From: Actinobacteria bacterium UBA2236
GTDB taxonomy: Bacteria > Actinomycetota > Actinomycetes > Nanopelagicales > Nanopelagicaceae
Reading direction: 5' to 3'
Assembly: GCA_002347935.1 (NCBI GenBank)
Contig: DDYK01000053.1
Span: 287-16,596 of the forward strand
DNA: 16,310 nucleotides
Below, piece after piece: positions 14,320 to 16,310 of this stretch. Under the pieces are notes generated by a model that had not been told where the DNA came from, ran no database searches, and saw only the letters and a list, made by a program, of their open reading frames with translations. Each line of letters begins with the position of its first letter. Within the stretch, counting starts at the first letter, position 1. The translations under genes were made by a program, and so were the position numbers.

Positions 14320-15807
14320 TTAGCGACGCCTGTTCTTTGGCGGACCGAACCCAAGTTTGCCTGGATTGAGGATTCCGTCCGGATCCCATGCGTCTTTTAC
14401 TCCGAGGAGTAAATCAAATGCGGCGCCATGCTGTGCTCGCATGAAGCGTCCGAGTTTAAGTCCGACTCCATGGTGTTCGTTAAGAGAACCACCATTATCA
14501 AGACTTGCTTTAATAGCTACATCCCAAACTTGATCATGAAGTGCAATCGCCTCTAGGGGATCCTCTGGCCCATCATCAATATAAAAACGATCATAAATCA
14601 TTCCGCCCCAAGGAAACCAATGGGAAAAATGAGCCGTATAGCGCGCTTTATACTTAGAAAATCCCTCTTCTATGGCTTTTTTCTTTGCCCAGTAAATCTT
14701 CTCTAGATCTTCAAACCGAGCACAGGTATCCGTGGTTCCAAAAATTTGTGGAGGCGCTGGAATGTTTCCATGCTTGAAAGGTTCATATTTGCCATCCCAC
14801 CACATTTTTCCTATTTCGCTTCCATAAGATTTGCCACCAAAAGCCTCACATAATTTTGAAATCTCTGATGACTCAAGAGCTGTCAATTCCTTGGCGCCAT
14901 CACACATAATGACAAGTAAGACGCCCTCCACGCCGAGATTGAGCCACTTTGAAAGCTTTGCACTATCAGCTTCATCGTAAAGCCGAATTACAGCTGGGCG
15001 CCACCGATTAATCATTATTTGGCGAGCCGCTTCAATTCCTTCCGAAATGTTTCTAAATCCGTAGGATAGAAACTCTATAGACTCTGGAATTTTTTCAATT
15101 CTCATTGAGGCTTTTGTGATTATTCCTAAAGTCCCTTCGGAGCCGACAATCGTTTGAATAATTCCTGGACCTGATGCATGGCTCGGAACTCTCATAGTTT
15201 CAATGAGTTTTCCGGGCGGGACCGCTGCTTCCAACTGCAGAACTAGATCTTCTGCTTTGCCATATTTTGTTGATACAACGCCTGAGCCACGAGCCGCCAA
15301 GTATCCGCCTAGGGTTGCCCCAAAATGAAAGGAACCTGGATAGTGCGGCATCGTTAGACCTCGCGCGTTTAAGACTTCTTCTAGCGCCGGGCCTTGGATA
15401 CCTGCTTCCGCAGTAACAACCATACTCACTTCATCGATATCTATAATTCTGTTCAGCCGGCGCAGGTCGAGAGCAATTCCTCCGTAGATTGCAAATGTTC
15501 CGCCTTGTGTGCCCGAGCCTCCACCGCGAGGGATTACAGGGACTTGGTATTCACATGCAATTCGCAGTACTTCTGCCACTTCTTCTGCCGTTCCAGGAGA
15601 AACATAAAGATCGGCAGTTGGCAGTGGCAGGGATTTATGGCGAAGATACTGAGAAATCCAGGACCAGTCCGCAGATTGTTCGTGCAACAAGCCAGCATCA
15701 GTATTGACGTTTTCAGAACCAACTATGGAAGCGATCTCACGTTGAATCTGAGCAATTAGATATTGGTCGCGAATGGCATGCTGCTCGAGTTCTTGCTGCT
15801 GGTACAC
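14320..15807 (-). CDS. FAD-linked oxidase (GlcD / alkyl-DHAP synthase-like)
   Basis: This 495-aa flavoprotein of the vanillyl-alcohol oxidase/PCMH superfamily has an FAD-binding domain (about 60-240) with PRGGGSGTQGG (93-103), GLTMPHYPGSFHFGATLGGY (150-169) and IVGSEGTLGIIT (220-231), and a C-terminal FAD-oxidase domain (PF02913 type, about 245-485) ending in GGSLNEHHGVG (439-449) and DPDGILNPGKLG (475-486). The PHYPGSF and EHHG motifs are nearer to alkyl-dihydroxyacetonephosphate synthase-like oxidases than to classic GlcD. It probably oxidises a 2-hydroxy acid or sugar alcohol/acid with FAD. The GTG start follows AAAGGG with 8 nt spacing. It is the first gene of the seven-gene leftward operon, directly behind its promoter and operator. 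Confidence 0.9.
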   Translation of the reverse strand: MYQQQELEQHAIRDQYLIAQIQREIASIVGSENVNTDAGLLHEQSADWSWISQYLRHKSLPLPTADLYVSPGTAEEVAEVLRIACEYQVPVIPRGGGSGTQGGTFAIYGGIALDLRRLNRIIDIDEVSMVVTAEAGIQGPALEEVLNARGLTMPHYPGSFHFGATLGGYLAARGSGVVSTKYGKAEDLVLQLEAAVPPGKLIETMRVPSHASGPGIIQTIVGSEGTLGIITKASMRIEKIPESIEFLSYGFRNISEGIEAARQIMINRWRPAVIRLYDEADSAKLSKWLNLGVEGVLLVIMCDGAKELTALESSEISKLCEAFGGKSYGSEIGKMWWDGKYEPFKHGNIPAPPQIFGTTDTCARFEDLEKIYWAKKKAIEEGFSKYKARYTAHFSHWFPWGGMIYDRFYIDDGPEDPLEAIALHDQVWDVAIKASLDNGGSLNEHHGVGLKLGRFMRAQHGAAFDLLLGVKDAWDPDGILNPGKLGFGPPKNRRR

Positions 15808-15833
15808 CTATAGCGCCCTTTCGTATTCCAACC

Positions 15834-15841
15834 TGTATACA
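15834..15841. promoter_or_regulatory. Putative GntR/FCD operator TGTATACA
   Basis: This perfect 8-bp palindrome with a central GTATAC is the type of half-site pair seen in FCD-GntR operators. It sits just past the -10 box, at about +1 to +8 of the predicted transcript, where a bound repressor would block initiation. I noticed no other GTATAC site in the window. The likely ligand protein is the GntR encoded at 10456-11172. Confidence 0.55.
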
Positions 15842-15848
15842 AGTCGTG

Positions 15849-15877
15849 ATACTAGGTCCAGGGCAATAGAGCGTCAA
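15849..15877 (-). promoter_or_regulatory. Sigma-70 promoter of the catabolic operon
   Basis: On the minus strand, TTGACG (15872-15877) and TAGTAT (15849-15854) are separated by 17 nt, close to consensus. Transcription would start near 15842, giving a leader of about 35 nt with an AAAGGG ribosome site before the GTG of the FAD oxidase. No other strong promoter was noticed in the gaps between the seven genes. Confidence 0.7.
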
Positions 15878-16064
15878 TAGCCTTCTGCGAGAAACTGACT
15901 CCAATGATTTGGGGATAAGCAATGAGTCTTTCCAGAAATGGTGGAATCGGTGCAAAGAAGAAAGGGCCCTAAATATTGGGGCTGCATGCGCTGCGACCTA
16001 CCCTGCTTACTCCACCAGAGTCGAGAAATTAAGGAAAAGAGGTTTGGCTGTAGGGCCGATCTAA
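15870..16064 (+). pseudogene. 3' end of an unrecognised gene lacking its start
   Basis: The frame is open from after a TAG at 15867-15869 to TAA 16062-16064 (64 codons), with no ATG or GTG start and only one TTG (15909). The second half reads like real protein: FQKWWNRCKEERALNIGAAC, then AATYPAYSTRVEKLRKRG, then LAVGPI at the C-terminus. The first codons overlap the operon's -35 box, so true gene sequence may begin only at about 15880-15910. I do not recognise the family. It looks like the tail of a gene cut off where the catabolic operon begins, but a chance open frame is possible. Confidence 0.4.
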
Positions 16065-16109
16065 GTTCTCCTACTATGCATTACTTTTTAACAGCAGGCT
16101 AGATGTAGA

Positions 16110-16286
16110 TCAAATTGCTCGAGTATTTTGATTTTTCTTGATTACAATTTTATTATCTTTAAATGCTGCGCGGACTAACTCTGCAGCGCTTGGTTTTTGA
16201 ACAATTACTACTGGTGCGGGGGCAGGGCTCTGGGTATTTACTCCAGCAAGAGCTGCTGCTGCCATCGCCATACATCCAACGCACAT
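16110..16286 (-). CDS. Hypothetical 58-aa small protein with N-terminal CxxC
   Basis: This short frame begins MCVGCMAMAAAALAGV, runs through a Pro/Ala stretch (PAPAPVVIV) and ends in a charged, Lys-rich tail. The CxxC at residues 2-5 and the alanine-rich hydrophobic start are unusual for a chance frame. No clear ribosome site precedes the ATG, an in-frame TAA lies just upstream, and only 24 nt remain to the window edge, so its promoter is not visible. It converges with the gene tail at 15870-16064. No family is recognised. Confidence 0.4.
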   Translation of the reverse strand: MCVGCMAMAAAALAGVNTQSPAPAPVVIVQKPSAAELVRAAFKDNKIVIKKNQNTRAI

Positions 16287-16310
16287 ATCGGTAGGTTACA
16301 ACTGGGATAG

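Noticed and set aside
15394..15759. 121-codon open frame on the + strand
   Set aside because: It lies antisense within the FAD-binding domain of the oxidase, has no family signature and no ribosome site.
8264..15807. Standard myo-inositol (iol) operon
   Set aside because: IolB, IolC, IolD and IolJ-like genes are missing; only IolG-like and IolE-like families are shared.
15870..16064. Missing C-terminal part of alaS
   Set aside because: The sequence has no DHHA1-type glycine-rich features of the AlaRS C-terminus, so the two broken flanks are not halves of one gene.

Overview
The window most likely comes from a small-genome, low-GC actinobacterium of the freshwater Nanopelagicales (acI) kind. 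This is an inference from the actinobacterial-type AlaRS fragment at the left end, the moderate GC content, the frequent GTG/TTG starts, the tight gene packing and two apparently leaderless genes. No rRNA, tRNA, CRISPR array or insertion sequence was recognised.

Left edge (1-175): a piece of alanyl-tRNA synthetase (editing-domain HTATH motif) runs directly into the middle of a sugar ABC transporter solute-binding protein gene. The binding-protein gene has no signal peptide. This is either a real deletion/recombination junction or an assembly chimera.

Transport block (about 140-6373, + strand): solute-binding protein, a perfect 17-bp hairpin, two MalF/MalG-type permeases, a 96-aa three-helix membrane protein, two unlike MalK-type ATPases, and a triose-phosphate-isomerase paralogue. 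Gene content and motif pattern resemble the rhizobial glycerol transporter GlpVPQUST, so a polyol or small sugar is a reasonable substrate class. The ATPases look like an asymmetric pair: one keeps LSGGQ but has lost the catalytic Glu and the switch His, and the other keeps those but has lost LSGGQ.

Middle (6395-8222): a divergent pair read from a 64-bp gap with two leaderless-type promoters. One gene is a D-Ala-D-Ala-ligase-like ATP-grasp protein with altered substrate motifs. The other is a degenerate TsaC/Sua5-like protein.

Catabolic block (15807 down to 8264, - strand): seven closely spaced genes. In transcription order these are an FAD-linked oxidase, a ketose 3-epimerase-like TIM barrel, a Tm-1-like/UPF0261 protein, a creatininase-family amidohydrolase, a GntR/FCD regulator, a Gfo/Idh/MocA dehydrogenase and a second sugar isomerase/epimerase. 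A good sigma-70 promoter (TTGACG-N17-TAGTAT) lies upstream of the first gene, with a TGTATACA palindrome at the predicted start site, so the operon is probably self-repressed by its GntR protein. The combined set suggests import of a polyol/cyclitol or modified sugar, oxidation at a carbon, epimerisation and hydrolytic opening. No kinase or aldolase is present, and this exact gene set matches no pathway I can name.

Right edge (15878-16310): the 3' end of an unrecognised gene with no start, and a 58-aa small ORF on the opposite strand.
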